This document shows, piece by piece, positions 8,643 to 16,234 of a stretch of DNA of 64,000 nt (the stretch's first letter is position 1; every line of letters starts with the position of its first letter). Source of the DNA: Hyphomicrobium_A sp963728165 (GTDB lineage Bacteria; Pseudomonadota; Alphaproteobacteria; Rhizobiales; Hyphomicrobiaceae); NCBI GenBank assembly GCA_963728165.1, contig CAVSIY010000006.1, positions 248,001-312,000 on the forward strand, read 5' to 3'. The translations under genes and the position numbers were made by a program. Below the pieces are notes generated by a model. That model searched no databases and was not told the DNA's origin. It worked only from the letters and a program-made list of their open reading frames with translations.

Positions 8643-10626
8643 GCTCCTCGCACTTTGCCTGGCGGCCTGGTTGGGCGCGGCCGGGCTCGCGCTTGCCGGC
8701 CTCGGCACGCGCGTCGCGCGCGGCCTCCTCTGCGTCGGCGGTCTGGCGCTCCTCGGGCTCGCCATCGCGCTGCTCCCGGCGGGCTTGCCGCCGATCCACA
8801 CACCGCTCGGCATGGCCACCTCTGGATCGATCTTCATGCTCTCGCCGGATGCGTTGTGGCTCATGGGTTTTGGGTTGCCGGCTGCCGTCCTGGCGTGCTG
8901 GCTCGGCACACCGGCGCATGGCCAGCGGACGTGGATCTTCGGGACTGCGGCAAGCCTGATCGGCGCGCTCGGCGTCTTCGGGCTGCAGGATGCCGTGAGC
9001 TTCCTCGTTGCCTGGGAGATCATGAGCCTCGGCGGCGCCGCAATGATTTTGGGCGACGATCTGGCCGCGGAGCGGGGGCGCCCTGTGTTATTCATGCTCG
9101 GGTTGCTCGAGGCCGGCTCCGTGGCTTTGCTCCTCGCCTTCCTCTTGTTGGCCGGGCAAGCGGGGAGCCTCTCCTTCTCCGATTTTGGCGCGGCAGCGGG
9201 CGCCATGCCGGAAGCGATGCGCCTCTTCGTGGCGCTTCTGCTCCTGATCGGCTTCGGCGCAAAGCTCGGGCTACTGCCGTTCTACGAGTGGTTTCCCGGA
9301 GCCTACGGCGCCGGTAGCGGAGCCACAGGAGCCCTGCTCTCCGGCATCATCCTCAACGCAGCGTTCTTCGGGCTGAGCCGGGCCTTCATCGAATGGATGC
9401 CCGCGAGCCTGAGCCTGCCGGTCTCCGTTCCCGGCATCATCATGATTGCGGTTGGCGTGCTGAGCGCCATCCTGACCGCGCTCTATGCGTTTCAGCAGGA
9501 GCGATGGCGGGAGCTCTTGAGCCTGTCATCGGCCGAGAACGGCTCGATCGCGGTGTGCCTCTTGGGCGCTGCCTTGATGTTCCGCCAAGACGGGCTGATG
9601 GATCTGGCAGGCCTCGCTTGGACGGTTGCGCTTTTGCATCTTGCCGGGCACGCGCTCGCCAAGGGCGCGATGTTTCTCTCCGCCGACGGCGTCTACCGCG
9701 CGACCGCCGACTACACGCTGGTGCAGCGCGGGATCTTGGCGCGCAGCCCTTGGATCTTCGGGCTGGGCGCGCTCTTTGCCGCCATGAGCCTGGCGGCGAT
9801 GCCGCCGCAGGCGGGCTTCGTCAGCGAATGGTATCTGTTCCAGACCTTCTTCCAGGGCTTTCACCTCACGCACCTTGGCAGCCGCCTCGTCGCCGCGCTT
9901 GCAGGAGCCGGGCTCGCCCTTACGGCCGCCGTCGCCTTCGCCACCTCCATCAAGGTGTTCGGGATCGGACTGCTCGGGCGGAAAACGCGCAGCAGCGCTC
10001 CCGTACCTTTGGCAACCTCGATCGCCGTTGGCGTCTTGGGGCTGCTGGTCCTGGTGCTGGCAGTCGGCATGCCGGTTTGGCTGACAAATCTCGAGCCGGT
10101 CGTCACCAGCCGCTTCGGCGTCGATGCGGCAGCGCGCATGCACGATGGATGGCTGCTGGTGCCGTTGACGGCAAAGTTCGCCTTCATCTCGCCGACGAAG
10201 CTCGTCATCGCGATGCCGCTGCTCGCGCTTCTGCCGCTTAGTCTCCTGCTGCTGTCACGGTGGCGGCAGGTGCGGATCGTCCCTGTCTGGTACGGCGGAC
10301 GCAGTCAGGATGCTCAGCGCTCGGCGACGACCGCTCTCACCTTCTCCAATGCTCTGCGCACCTTCTACAGCTTCGTCTACAGACCAACCGTGGAGACCGA
10401 GCGCGAGCACGCCGAGGAGGGCAACGGCCATCCCTACTTCATCCGGCGGTTGATGTTCCGGCACGACGTTGCGCCCATCTTCGGTCCTTACCTCTTTGCG
10501 CCGCTGGAGCGCCTGGTGGTCGCGCTGGCTGCCAGGTTGCAGATCATCCAGTCGGGTCATCTGAACGTCTACTTGTCGCTCATCGGCGCGCTTCTCCTCG
10601 TCATCCTTTTCATCGCGCTGCTCTAG
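8632..10626 (+). CDS. HyfB-like proton-translocating subunit (NuoL family)
   Basis: A 664-residue membrane protein of the HyfB/NuoL class. It contains VSFLVAWEIMSLGGAAMI (membrane Glu), GFGAKLGLLPFYEWFPGAYG (membrane Lys) and the HALAKGAMFLSADGVY segment. A C-terminal extension has further membrane helices and a cytoplasmic part ending in an ILFIALL helix. TTG 8632 is taken as start because AGGAGG lies five bases upstream; the gene overlaps the NuoB-like stop. Having both HyfB-like and HyfF-like subunits gives the complex two antiporter-type proton channels. Unlike E. coli hyf, the B gene is placed last among the complex genes. Confidence 0.87.
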   Translation: MANELLALCLAAWLGAAGLALAGLGTRVARGLLCVGGLALLGLAIALLPAGLPPIHTPLGMATSGSIFMLSPDALWLMGFGLPAAVLACWLGTPAHGQRTWIFGTAASLIGALGVFGLQDAVSFLVAWEIMSLGGAAMILGDDLAAERGRPVLFMLGLLEAGSVALLLAFLLLAGQAGSLSFSDFGAAAGAMPEAMRLFVALLLLIGFGAKLGLLPFYEWFPGAYGAGSGATGALLSGIILNAAFFGLSRAFIEWMPASLSLPVSVPGIIMIAVGVLSAILTALYAFQQERWRELLSLSSAENGSIAVCLLGAALMFRQDGLMDLAGLAWTVALLHLAGHALAKGAMFLSADGVYRATADYTLVQRGILARSPWIFGLGALFAAMSLAAMPPQAGFVSEWYLFQTFFQGFHLTHLGSRLVAALAGAGLALTAAVAFATSIKVFGIGLLGRKTRSSAPVPLATSIAVGVLGLLVLVLAVGMPVWLTNLEPVVTSRFGVDAAARMHDGWLLVPLTAKFAFISPTKLVIAMPLLALLPLSLLLLSRWRQVRIVPVWYGGRSQDAQRSATTALTFSNALRTFYSFVYRPTVETEREHAEEGNGHPYFIRRLMFRHDVAPIFGPYLFAPLERLVVALAARLQIIQSGHLNVYLSLIGALLLVILFIALL

Positions 10627-10644
10627 AGCGCCCGCGAGCCGCCC

Positions 10645-10992
10645 ATGCGCCGATTTTCACGAGCCAGGGTGATCAACGATATCGAGGGTATCGTCAGGAC
10701 CCCGGGCGCCGGTCTCGGCAAGCACAAATGGGAGGCGCGCGGCGTCGAATGCATCCTCGACCGCCACAGCTATTACGGAGAGATGTACAGCTTCGACGTC
10801 GAGGTTCTGCACTTGCGCTTGAGGGTGGCCACGCGCGTTAAGTGGCAGCTCTATCTCGTTGGCGAATTCTGGCGCAATGAGGCCGGTGAAACTGTGCGGA
10901 TGACAAAGTGGCTCAAGCTGACGGCCGGCAAGCGGGCCGACGTGATGCGATGGATCGTCGAAAACAGAGAGCCTGCCCTTCCAGAAAAATGA
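10645..10992 (+). CDS. Small protein of unknown function at the end of the Ehr-like operon
   Basis: A 115-residue soluble protein with no family I can name. It is 18 bp after the HyfB-like stop on the same strand, so it is probably cotranscribed under the second fluoride riboswitch. Visible features are a basic N-terminus, a Trp-rich middle (GKHKWEARG, VKWQLYLVGEFW) and alternating hydrophobic residues suggesting beta strands. There is no signal peptide, no membrane segment and only one Cys. The ribosome binding site is weak. It could be an accessory or assembly factor of the complex; this is inferred from position only. Confidence 0.6.
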   Translation: MRRFSRARVINDIEGIVRTPGAGLGKHKWEARGVECILDRHSYYGEMYSFDVEVLHLRLRVATRVKWQLYLVGEFWRNEAGETVRMTKWLKLTAGKRADVMRWIVENREPALPEK

Positions 10993-11044
10993 CCGTCGGC
11001 AGCCCTGGCCTTCTCCCCAAAAGGCTCCCGCTTTGGCGCGTGGC

Positions 11045-11827
11045 TTAGTAGCGGTAGTTCGCGCCGAGACGGACAGTGTGCGCGGTGAGATCGGACGACG
11101 TGGTCAGCGTGCTTTTCGCCGCAGGATTGGCCGGAGGGCTGACGTTTGCCGACGTTGCCAGGCTGCCGAAGTCGAGGAACAGGTACTCCGTATCGACCGT
11201 CCAGTTGCGGGCGAGCATCCACTCCACACCGCCGCCGATCGTCCAGCCCGCTTTGGTTTTCGAGCGGCTCGAGGCACCGCTGCCGGCGCTCGGCGCGATT
11301 GTATCCGCGAAGGTGTTGCTGACCTCCAGATTGGTCAGCGCGAGGCCGCCCGTCGCGTAGAGCAGCAGGTGGGGCGCGGCCGTCCATCCCAGTCGCCCTC
11401 GTGCCGTGAACAGCCAGTCGGTGTCGACCGAGGAGCTCGTCGCGTAGGGAACGCCTGCCCTCGTGACCACATACGCTGAGGCCCCCGTTCGCGACTTGCT
11501 CAGATTGAAGGATCCGAAATCGAGCGCGGCGCCGTAGACCCAGGCTTGGTGTTGCCAGTTGTAGCCCGCCTGCACGCCGCCGGTGACGCCGTCGGGCGAT
11601 AGCGATCCCGTGCCGCTCGCCTGCACGCCAGGTTGGTTTCCACAGACGAAGTAGAAGGGGACAAAGGTGCCGCAGCCAGCGCTGGTGACCGCATCGGAGC
11701 TGCCCCACGCGTAGCCGACGTTGGCGCCGGCATAGAAGCCTTCCCAGCTATCGGGTGTACCCGCAGATGCCGCACCGGAGAACGCAACGGACATCGCCCC
11801 GATGAGGGCGGCTGGCGTGGCGCGCAT
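11045..11827 (-). CDS. Outer membrane beta-barrel protein (Omp25/Omp31-like porin family)
   Basis: A 260-residue protein with a signal peptide cleaved near SGAASA, then WEGFYAGANVGYAWGSSD and repeated alternating beta strands (GGVQAGYNWQ, GRLGWTAAPHLLLYATGGLA, GGGVEWMLARNWTVDTEYLF), ending in a terminal aromatic NYRY. This is the standard pattern of alphaproteobacterial 8-stranded outer-membrane proteins (Omp25/Omp31 and hemin-binding related). AGGAGG lies about 8 bases before ATG 11827, which decides the start. It is transcribed toward the Ehr-like operon, converging with the unknown gene at 10645. The role is structural or surface; ligand unknown. Confidence 0.9.
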   Translation of the reverse strand: MRATPAALIGAMSVAFSGAASAGTPDSWEGFYAGANVGYAWGSSDAVTSAGCGTFVPFYFVCGNQPGVQASGTGSLSPDGVTGGVQAGYNWQHQAWVYGAALDFGSFNLSKSRTGASAYVVTRAGVPYATSSSVDTDWLFTARGRLGWTAAPHLLLYATGGLALTNLEVSNTFADTIAPSAGSGASSRSKTKAGWTIGGGVEWMLARNWTVDTEYLFLDFGSLATSANVSPPANPAAKSTLTTSSDLTAHTVRLGANYRY

Positions 11828-12221
11828 GCAGGGGTCCTCCTGAAAATTAATCAGACCACACCCTAAGGTGATTTGCGGCGGGGCAAGGCGCTTCGCGCGT
11901 GGACGCCGGGCGAATTCGGGGGTTTCCTTGCTGTTGTGGCCGCGGCGTGACAGTTGTAGGCACAGCCTTACGCGCCCCAGCCGCAAACATCGATGGCTGG
12001 TTTCCAGTCAAATTCGCACATTTGATAGAACGGATATGATGACGGCGATGGATCAAACCCTGCCGTTCTCGGTGCCGCAACCGCGACCGGATTTATGCAG
12101 ATAGACATGTTGGGCGGTTCGGCAGGACAGCCGTTCGTGACCGGAGCCGGCGAGGCTTATTCCAAGCTCTTATCGTGCGGGCGCGCCAACCGTTGCCCGG
12201 TTGTCGTGGTTTGGATCCCCG

Positions 12222-12235
12222 TTGACCAAGGTCAA
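12222..12235. promoter_or_regulatory. Candidate Fnr/FixK-type site upstream of trxC
   Basis: TTGACCAAGGTCAA is a perfect palindrome of the form TTGAC-N4-GTCAA, close to the Fnr/FixK consensus TTGAT-N4-ATCAA. It lies 77 bases before the thioredoxin start. Crp/Fnr-type proteins are encoded elsewhere in the window. Regulation by oxygen or redox state would be plausible for thioredoxin, but one palindrome of this length can occur by chance. Confidence 0.4.
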
Positions 12236-12312
12236 CCGAGAGATACCGAAATTGGGATACGTGAACCCGGAACAGGCCCAACTGACATGGCGCCGTGAAG
12301 GAGCTGTGAGCG

Positions 12313-12786
12313 ATGAATGACAATCCGGTCGAGACAATCGTCTGCAGCTCGTGCGGCGCCGTCAACAAGGCGCCGATCAGCAAATTGGCAGCCGGCGCCA
12401 AGCCAAAGTGCGGCAGCTGCGGTGCGCCGCTATTTGCCGGACAGCCGATAGCCGTCGGCGCGGCCAGCGAATTCGACCGGCAGATTTCCCGCGGCTCGCT
12501 GCCGGTCCTTGTCGATTTCTGGGCGGCGTGGTGCGGGCCCTGCAAGGCCATGGCGCCGCAGTTCGCCGCCGCAGCCAGCATCCTCGAGCCGAAGGTTCGC
12601 CTCATCAAGCTCGACACCGAGGCGCTTCCCGAAGTGGCCGGTCGGTTTGGCATTCGCAGCATTCCTACGCTTGTCCTCATCAAGGGCGGCCGCGAAATCG
12701 CCCGTCAGAGCGGTCTGATGGACGCGCAAGCCATCGAGCAGTGGACGCTCGCGGCGCTGCAGGGCGCTCGAGCCAGGCCGACCTGA
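12313..12786 (+). CDS. trxC: Thioredoxin 2 (zinc-ribbon thioredoxin)
   Basis: A 157-residue protein. The N-terminal zinc-binding segment has two CxxC pairs (CSSCG, CGSCG). The thioredoxin fold follows, with active site FWAAWCGPCKAMAPQ near residue 75 and the cis-Pro loop RSIPTLVLIKGG. TrxC reduces protein disulfides in the cytoplasm and is typical of oxidative-stress responses. GGAG precedes ATG 12313 (AAGGAGCTGTGAGCG). A palindromic Fnr-like site lies upstream. It is followed 14 bp later by a 67-residue gene on the same strand, probably one operon. Confidence 0.95.
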   Translation: MNDNPVETIVCSSCGAVNKAPISKLAAGAKPKCGSCGAPLFAGQPIAVGAASEFDRQISRGSLPVLVDFWAAWCGPCKAMAPQFAAAASILEPKVRLIKLDTEALPEVAGRFGIRSIPTLVLIKGGREIARQSGLMDAQAIEQWTLAALQGARARPT

Positions 12787-12800
12787 GCACGGAGGCGATC

Positions 12801-13004
12801 ATGAACGAGCCGTCATTCAAGCTGAGGCCATGGTCCACTCTTGGCGAGGAGGAGCGCACGCGCCTTCAGACCGAGTACCAGCAGGTGCTCGACTGTGAGA
12901 GCGGCACCTGCAGCTTTGAGATCAAGCTTGACCGCATGCAGCGCTGGCTGGCCGAACGCGGCGTTTCCATCACTGAGGCCGAGATCCGACAGCCGCGGCG
13001 ATGA
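12801..13004 (+). CDS. Small hypothetical protein downstream of trxC
   Basis: A 67-residue acidic/basic mixed protein starting MNEPSFKLRPWSTL, 14 bp after trxC. It contains a charged helical stretch and DCESGTCSFEIKLDRMQRWL, followed by a helix ending in IRQPRR. GGAGG lies 7 bases before ATG 12801, which supports translation. The two Cys six residues apart (CESGTC) may respond to redox, fitting its place behind thioredoxin; this is conjecture. I do not recognise the family. Confidence 0.6.
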   Translation: MNEPSFKLRPWSTLGEEERTRLQTEYQQVLDCESGTCSFEIKLDRMQRWLAERGVSITEAEIRQPRR

Positions 13005-13144
13005 GTCCCCCTGGCCGGCGGACGTCGCCCGAGCCATCCGCTCACCGGCGGTGGATCATGTGCCTCGCAAGCGGCGAGGCGGAGGTCGCATCGCTGCCAC
13101 TGCCTCGAAATTCTGAATACCAAAACGCTTGTTTGACAGACGCG

Positions 13145-13348
13145 TCACACCTGCCCCCGCTCCTTAGCCAGCACGTCTAGCAGGGCATCCGACTTGCACG
13201 TCCAGCCGACGATAGCGCCCTGCGCTATCAGTGATCTCAGCGTGACCTCCTTGAACTCGGGGAAATAGCTGTCGGTGCCGTCCTCGACCAGGAGGCAGTC
13301 GTAGCCGCGGTCGTTGGCACAACGCATGGTCGTCTGCACGCAGACGCC
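13145..13348 (-). pseudogene. C-terminal remnant of an isochorismatase-like cysteine hydrolase
   Basis: Only about 68 residues remain: VCVQTTMRCANDRGYDCLLV, then DSYFPEFKEVTLRSLIAQGA and a C-terminal helix. This matches the last third of isochorismatase-like hydrolases, where the Cys in the VCVQTT segment is the nucleophile. The upstream sequence (13349-13525) in the same frame is not related, so the N-terminal two thirds, including the catalytic Asp and Lys, are gone. It lies next to the R1 repeat and looks like debris. Confidence 0.6.
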
Positions 13349-13490
13349 ATATTTTGCGCGCAGTCGATCCGGGCGAGGTCTACGGAGAAGAGGATGCGGA
13401 CATCCGAGATTACACTCTGCTACAAGCCGCGCGCCTGAAGTCTGGCTTGCCAAATTTGGTTGTCGCCCAGGATGAAAAGCACGTTGTTGG

Positions 13491-13628
13491 CAGCCCCGCA
13501 GTCCGCGCCGCGCGTCAAAAAACATCGGCGGGCCAAGAATGGCCCGCCGTCGTCATTGTGCGTTATTGCGGCTGGGCGGGTGGCGCGGCCGGCGGGGCAT
13601 CCGGCCCCGGACGGTCTCCGCGATCACG
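13491..13628 (-). repeat. Repeat R1 copy a (3' end of the Spy-like gene plus terminator)
   Basis: This 138-bp stretch recurs at 43150-43287 with about four mismatches (about 97% identity by eye) in the same orientation. It covers the last codons of the Spy-like gene at 13563-14135, its stop and its terminator hairpin. The second copy has no intact gene attached, so this copy is probably the parental one. Confidence 0.85.
13517..13549 (-). terminator. Rho-independent terminator of the Spy-like gene
   Basis: On the minus strand a GC-rich hairpin (GGCGGGCCA, loop TTCT, TGGCCCGCC) is followed by GATGTTTTTT, the standard intrinsic terminator layout. It lies about 14 bases after the stop of the Spy-like gene. 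The same hairpin is present in R1 copy b with a shorter T-run. Confidence 0.85.
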
Positions 13629-14135
13629 CCACCCATGGCCGCGATGTTCTACGAGGGCGGCCTTCTGCTCGTCACTCAAGCTCGCGTAGAACTTCTCCGC
13701 GGCAGGACGCACCGTCTTGATCGCATCGAGCGAGGCTTCGAGCCGGGCCTGCGTGCGGTCGAGACGCTCGATCGGCGACAAAGGTGACTTGCGGCCATCC
13801 TTCGGTGCCTCGGCACCAGCGACCTGCGGGCAACCGGCCTTCATCTTCTCTGCGGCCGCCCTCGTCGCGGTCTTGAGTTCCTCGAAGGCCGCCTTCTGGG
13901 CGTCCGTCGGCTTCACCTTGTGCTCGATGTGAACGAGGACGTGATCGGCCATCTCCTCTCCGTCGCCGCGGCAGAACTTGCCCATCGGGCCACCGAAGGC
14001 CATCAGGCCCCCGCCGTGATGGTGCCAGCCGTGATGTCCCCACGCACCACCGCGCTCCGCGAAAGCGCCGGCGGCAGCGAGGCCGATAGCCGCGAGCGCC
14101 AAGCCCGCGACGATGAACTTGCGATTACGTGTCAT
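13563..14135 (-). CDS. Spy/CpxP-like periplasmic protein (LTXXQ-type)
   Basis: A 190-residue exported protein with a signal peptide ending at AAGAFA, a His/Gly-rich segment (WGHHGWHHHGGG) and a long helical region. Two LTxxQ-like stretches are visible (VKPTDAQKAAFEEL and YASLSDEQKAALVEH), as in Spy/CpxP and related metal-resistance proteins. It ends in a Pro/Ala tail. Such proteins act as periplasmic chaperones or metal-stress sensors; the His-rich part suggests metal binding. GGGAG about 8 bases before ATG 14135 supports the start. A strong terminator follows. Its 3' end is duplicated at 43.2 kb. Confidence 0.75.
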   Translation of the reverse strand: MTRNRKFIVAGLALAAIGLAAAGAFAERGGAWGHHGWHHHGGGLMAFGGPMGKFCRGDGEEMADHVLVHIEHKVKPTDAQKAAFEELKTATRAAAEKMKAGCPQVAGAEAPKDGRKSPLSPIERLDRTQARLEASLDAIKTVRPAAEKFYASLSDEQKAALVEHRGHGWRDRGDRPGPDAPPAAPPAQPQ

Positions 14136-14596
14136 GCTGTCGTTGCTCCCGATTGAGGCCAGCGGCCGGCGTCCCGATGAGAGTTGGCAGTCACCGGGGC
14201 ATGCACGAGGCCTTGTCGAAAACCTCGGCAACACGGCAGGTCCGGCCGCTTCAAATCCGAGAACGTGCGCAAGGACGCCCTTCCGTCGGGGCGCGCACGT
14301 CTTTTGTTGCCAGGAAAATTCCAAAAGCTGGGCGTGCGATGCCGTATCAGCCCCGCCGAAACCGAACACATCCTTGCAGTTGATGTGAGGAGACTTGCTG
14401 CCAGCCTGTTGGAGACGGTGCGTATCGCGCTGTCACGCTTCCAAGAACTCTAGCCCGTCATCAGGACAAAGCATCATGGTCGATAAGAACCGCTGATCAT
14501 AAAGTAACGGAAAAGAGATTGGGACTTATCGATGAGCCCGCGTATGGTCTCATCATGAGCTGCAGGAATGCAGCAAAACACATGGAGAAAAAAATC

Positions 14597-14686
14597 ATGA
14601 AGATCTGGAACAAGCCGCAGGTTAGCGAGCAGGCCATTGGGCTTGAAGTCACGAGCTATCTGCCGGCCGAGATCGACATCATCTAA
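14597..14686 (+). CDS. pqqA: PqqA, precursor peptide of pyrroloquinoline quinone
   Basis: A 29-residue peptide beginning MKIWNKPQVSEQ. It carries the PqqA signature Glu-x3-Tyr (EVTSY, Glu17 and Tyr21), the two residues that PqqE cross-links to form PQQ, and ends AEIDII. N-terminal Trp/Pro and the G-x-EVTSY core fit known PqqA peptides. GGAG lies 8 bases before ATG 14597; an upstream in-frame ATG at 14582 is less likely. No pqqB, C, D or E is in the window, so this is an orphan or extra copy, as seen in some methylotrophs. Between the Spy-like gene and an EF-hand remnant, it is transcribed alone. Confidence 0.8.
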   Translation: MKIWNKPQVSEQAIGLEVTSYLPAEIDII

Positions 14687-14703
14687 CGGTGCCGACTACA
14701 CGT

Positions 14704-14913
14704 TTAGATGCGGCGACCGAGTAATCGGCCGCCGTAGCCTTTTGCGCCCATGGTCGCCATCCAGCGCATCGAATAAAACGGCGACTGCCGCTTTGGCCTC
14801 AGATCGATACTTCCGTCGCTATCCTTGTCCAGCATTTTGATCGCGTCCGCACCGCTTGTCTGTGCTGAGGCCGAAAAGCCGTCCAGTACGATCAATGCGC
14901 CGGCGCGCCACAA
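14704..14913 (-). pseudogene. EF-hand protein remnant, frameshifted
   Basis: The frame from 14913 (minus) contains a hydrophobic start and AIKMLDKDSDGSIDL, a good EF-hand calcium loop (Asp-x-Asp-x-Asp-Gly). Right after this the reading continues sensibly only in another frame as AKAAVAVLFDALDGDHG, which looks like the inter-hand helix and a second, damaged loop. At least one indel is therefore present. Small periplasmic EF-hand proteins of this type are common in Hyphomicrobiales. No full gene remains. Confidence 0.5.
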
Positions 14914-15022
14914 TCGTGGTGATCCGCAAGGGGGCCTCGCTTATTCCCCACCCCCAGCCGCCCATCGCAAGGACGACGCAGCCCCGACCGTCCAATCGCC
15001 GCGCCGTGCGCGAACCCGACCC

Positions 15023-15292
15023 CTACCAGCGTCCGCCTCTCCGCACGAGCCTCAGCAGAACCAGAAGCACCACGGCTCCGATGGTCGCGGCCACAATCGC
15101 GGCCCCGAGACCGCTCCCCAGGTGGACACCCAGTCGCGGCAGCAGCCATGAACCAAAAAAGGCGCCGATCACGCCGATAACGATGTCGCCCAGCAGCCCG
15201 AAGCCTGTGCCCTGGACAAGTAGCCCGGCGAGCCAGCCTGCGATGAGGCCGACCACTATGATGATGAGAAGTGATTCACCTGAAATGCTCAT
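15023..15292 (-). CDS. GlsB/YeaQ/YmgE family stress-response membrane protein
   Basis: An 89-residue protein with three membrane helices and the family's Gly-rich helix starts: LIIIVVGLIAGWLAGLLVQG, then GDIVIGVIGAFFGSWLL, then a C-terminal helix ending in basic residues. These are transglycosylase-associated (PF04226) proteins, often induced in stationary phase or general stress; the mechanism is unknown. GGGAGGGACATCGT lies directly before ATG 15292, which decides the start over an upstream in-frame ATG at 15352. Confidence 0.9.
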   Translation of the reverse strand: MSISGESLLIIIVVGLIAGWLAGLLVQGTGFGLLGDIVIGVIGAFFGSWLLPRLGVHLGSGLGAAIVAATIGAVVLLVLLRLVRRGGRW

Positions 15293-15400
15293 ACGATGTC
15301 CCTCCCGTTGACGACGGCGCCAGTCGATGCGGCGCGCGCACGCGGTTCCCATCTAGCCGTAGCAGCGCTCACCTTCGCTGACGGCGGCTGCGGTCTTTCT

Positions 15401-15598
15401 TTAACAGCTGGTCGAGACTTCGAGCCCTTCCTTCTTTAGGACCGTGCCCAGCGTGGCATTTGCACGGTATCCCGCCGCGAAGTGCTCCCCATACTCCTCT
15501 CGCAGCGTCCTGACCAATGTGTCGCTCCTCTTCTTGCGGATCTCCCCGTCCTGATCGCGCATCCGATTGTCGAGGCCTTTCGGGAAATGCTTGCTCAT
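15401..15598 (-). CDS. Small charged hypothetical protein, C-terminus probably frameshifted
   Basis: A 65-residue protein beginning MSKHFPKGLDNRMRDQDGEI, then a Lys/Arg-rich helix (RTLREEYGEHFAAGYR) and TLGTVLKKEG. The frame ends VSTSC. An alternative frame continues SLDQLLKKDRSRRQRR to 15369, which gives a more natural ending to KKEG, so a one-base indel near 15420 is likely. I recall similar short proteins in rhizobial genomes but cannot name a family. It may be a DNA-associated or regulatory peptide; function unknown. Confidence 0.45.
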   Translation of the reverse strand: MSKHFPKGLDNRMRDQDGEIRKKRSDTLVRTLREEYGEHFAAGYRANATLGTVLKKEGLEVSTSC

Positions 15599-15846
15599 TT
15601 TTCTTCCCTCGCATGCGGTCAGCACTCATGCGGCCGCTCGCAAGCGCCGGACCGCCATTTGATCAACGGCATCATTATAACCCTGAGTCGATCCGCTCAC
15701 AGCAAGAGCCGTTAAGAGAATACAAGACGGCCGACGATCGGCCACGCTGGTCCCGACGGCGATCCTAGCTGGGGGACTCTCCCGTGCAACCAATGTCACA
15801 ATCCACAACAGGCACCGAATAGGTCGTCTGCGATGCTGCCTGTGGT

Positions 15847-15993
15847 TATCTGGGCGCCATCATCGACCGCGTCGAGGTTGACGACCACCGTATCCGGATC
15901 TTTGGTCGAAGAGACGTACTGGAACATGCGGTCGCAGGCGGTGCCAAGGGCTCCTTGCCAGGTGTTCGCAGTTCTGTACGCAAATGGCGCACC
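15847..15993 (+). repeat. Repeat R3 copy a: orphan 3' end of a serine recombinase gene
   Basis: 147 bases matching 50957-51103 with four mismatches seen by eye. It encodes the last part of the recombinase (YLGAIIDRVEVDDHRIRIFG in the parental copy) with nothing of the recombinase before it. Both copies end at TGGCGCACC, which in the right copy is the tRNA-Arg CCA end and outer acceptor stem. Just after the divergence, ATTCGAACCTGC (the tRNA T-loop bases) also recurs here at about 16005-16016. A 34-codon open frame (15984-16088) starts at its end with a Glu/Leu-rich sequence of unknown meaning. Confidence 0.85.
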
Positions 15994-16234
15994 TAAGAGG
16001 AGAAAATTCGAACCTGCTTCTGGCAGAGCTGGAGGAGCTTGAGGCCGAACTAGCCGAGTGTCCCGAAGACTTAGGACTCGAGCCATAAGCTTTGGTTCAG
16101 GGCTCAGCGGGAAGGAGACGACACGAAGCCGATCGTCGCTGCTGCACCGACAAAAACATTCTTAACAAGAAGACTATTGAATAGGTCGAACCACGACGCC
16201 TTCCGCACCCTTTCAGGAGAGAGGCTCGCAAGCC

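Noticed and set aside
12000..12300. Short plus-strand frames before trxC
   Set aside because: No ribosome binding site or family; more likely the trxC leader.
15994..16030. A second tRNA fragment after the recombinase tail copy
   Set aside because: ATTCGAACCTGC matches a T-loop, but no stem or acceptor can be built around it; kept only as a possible att remnant.
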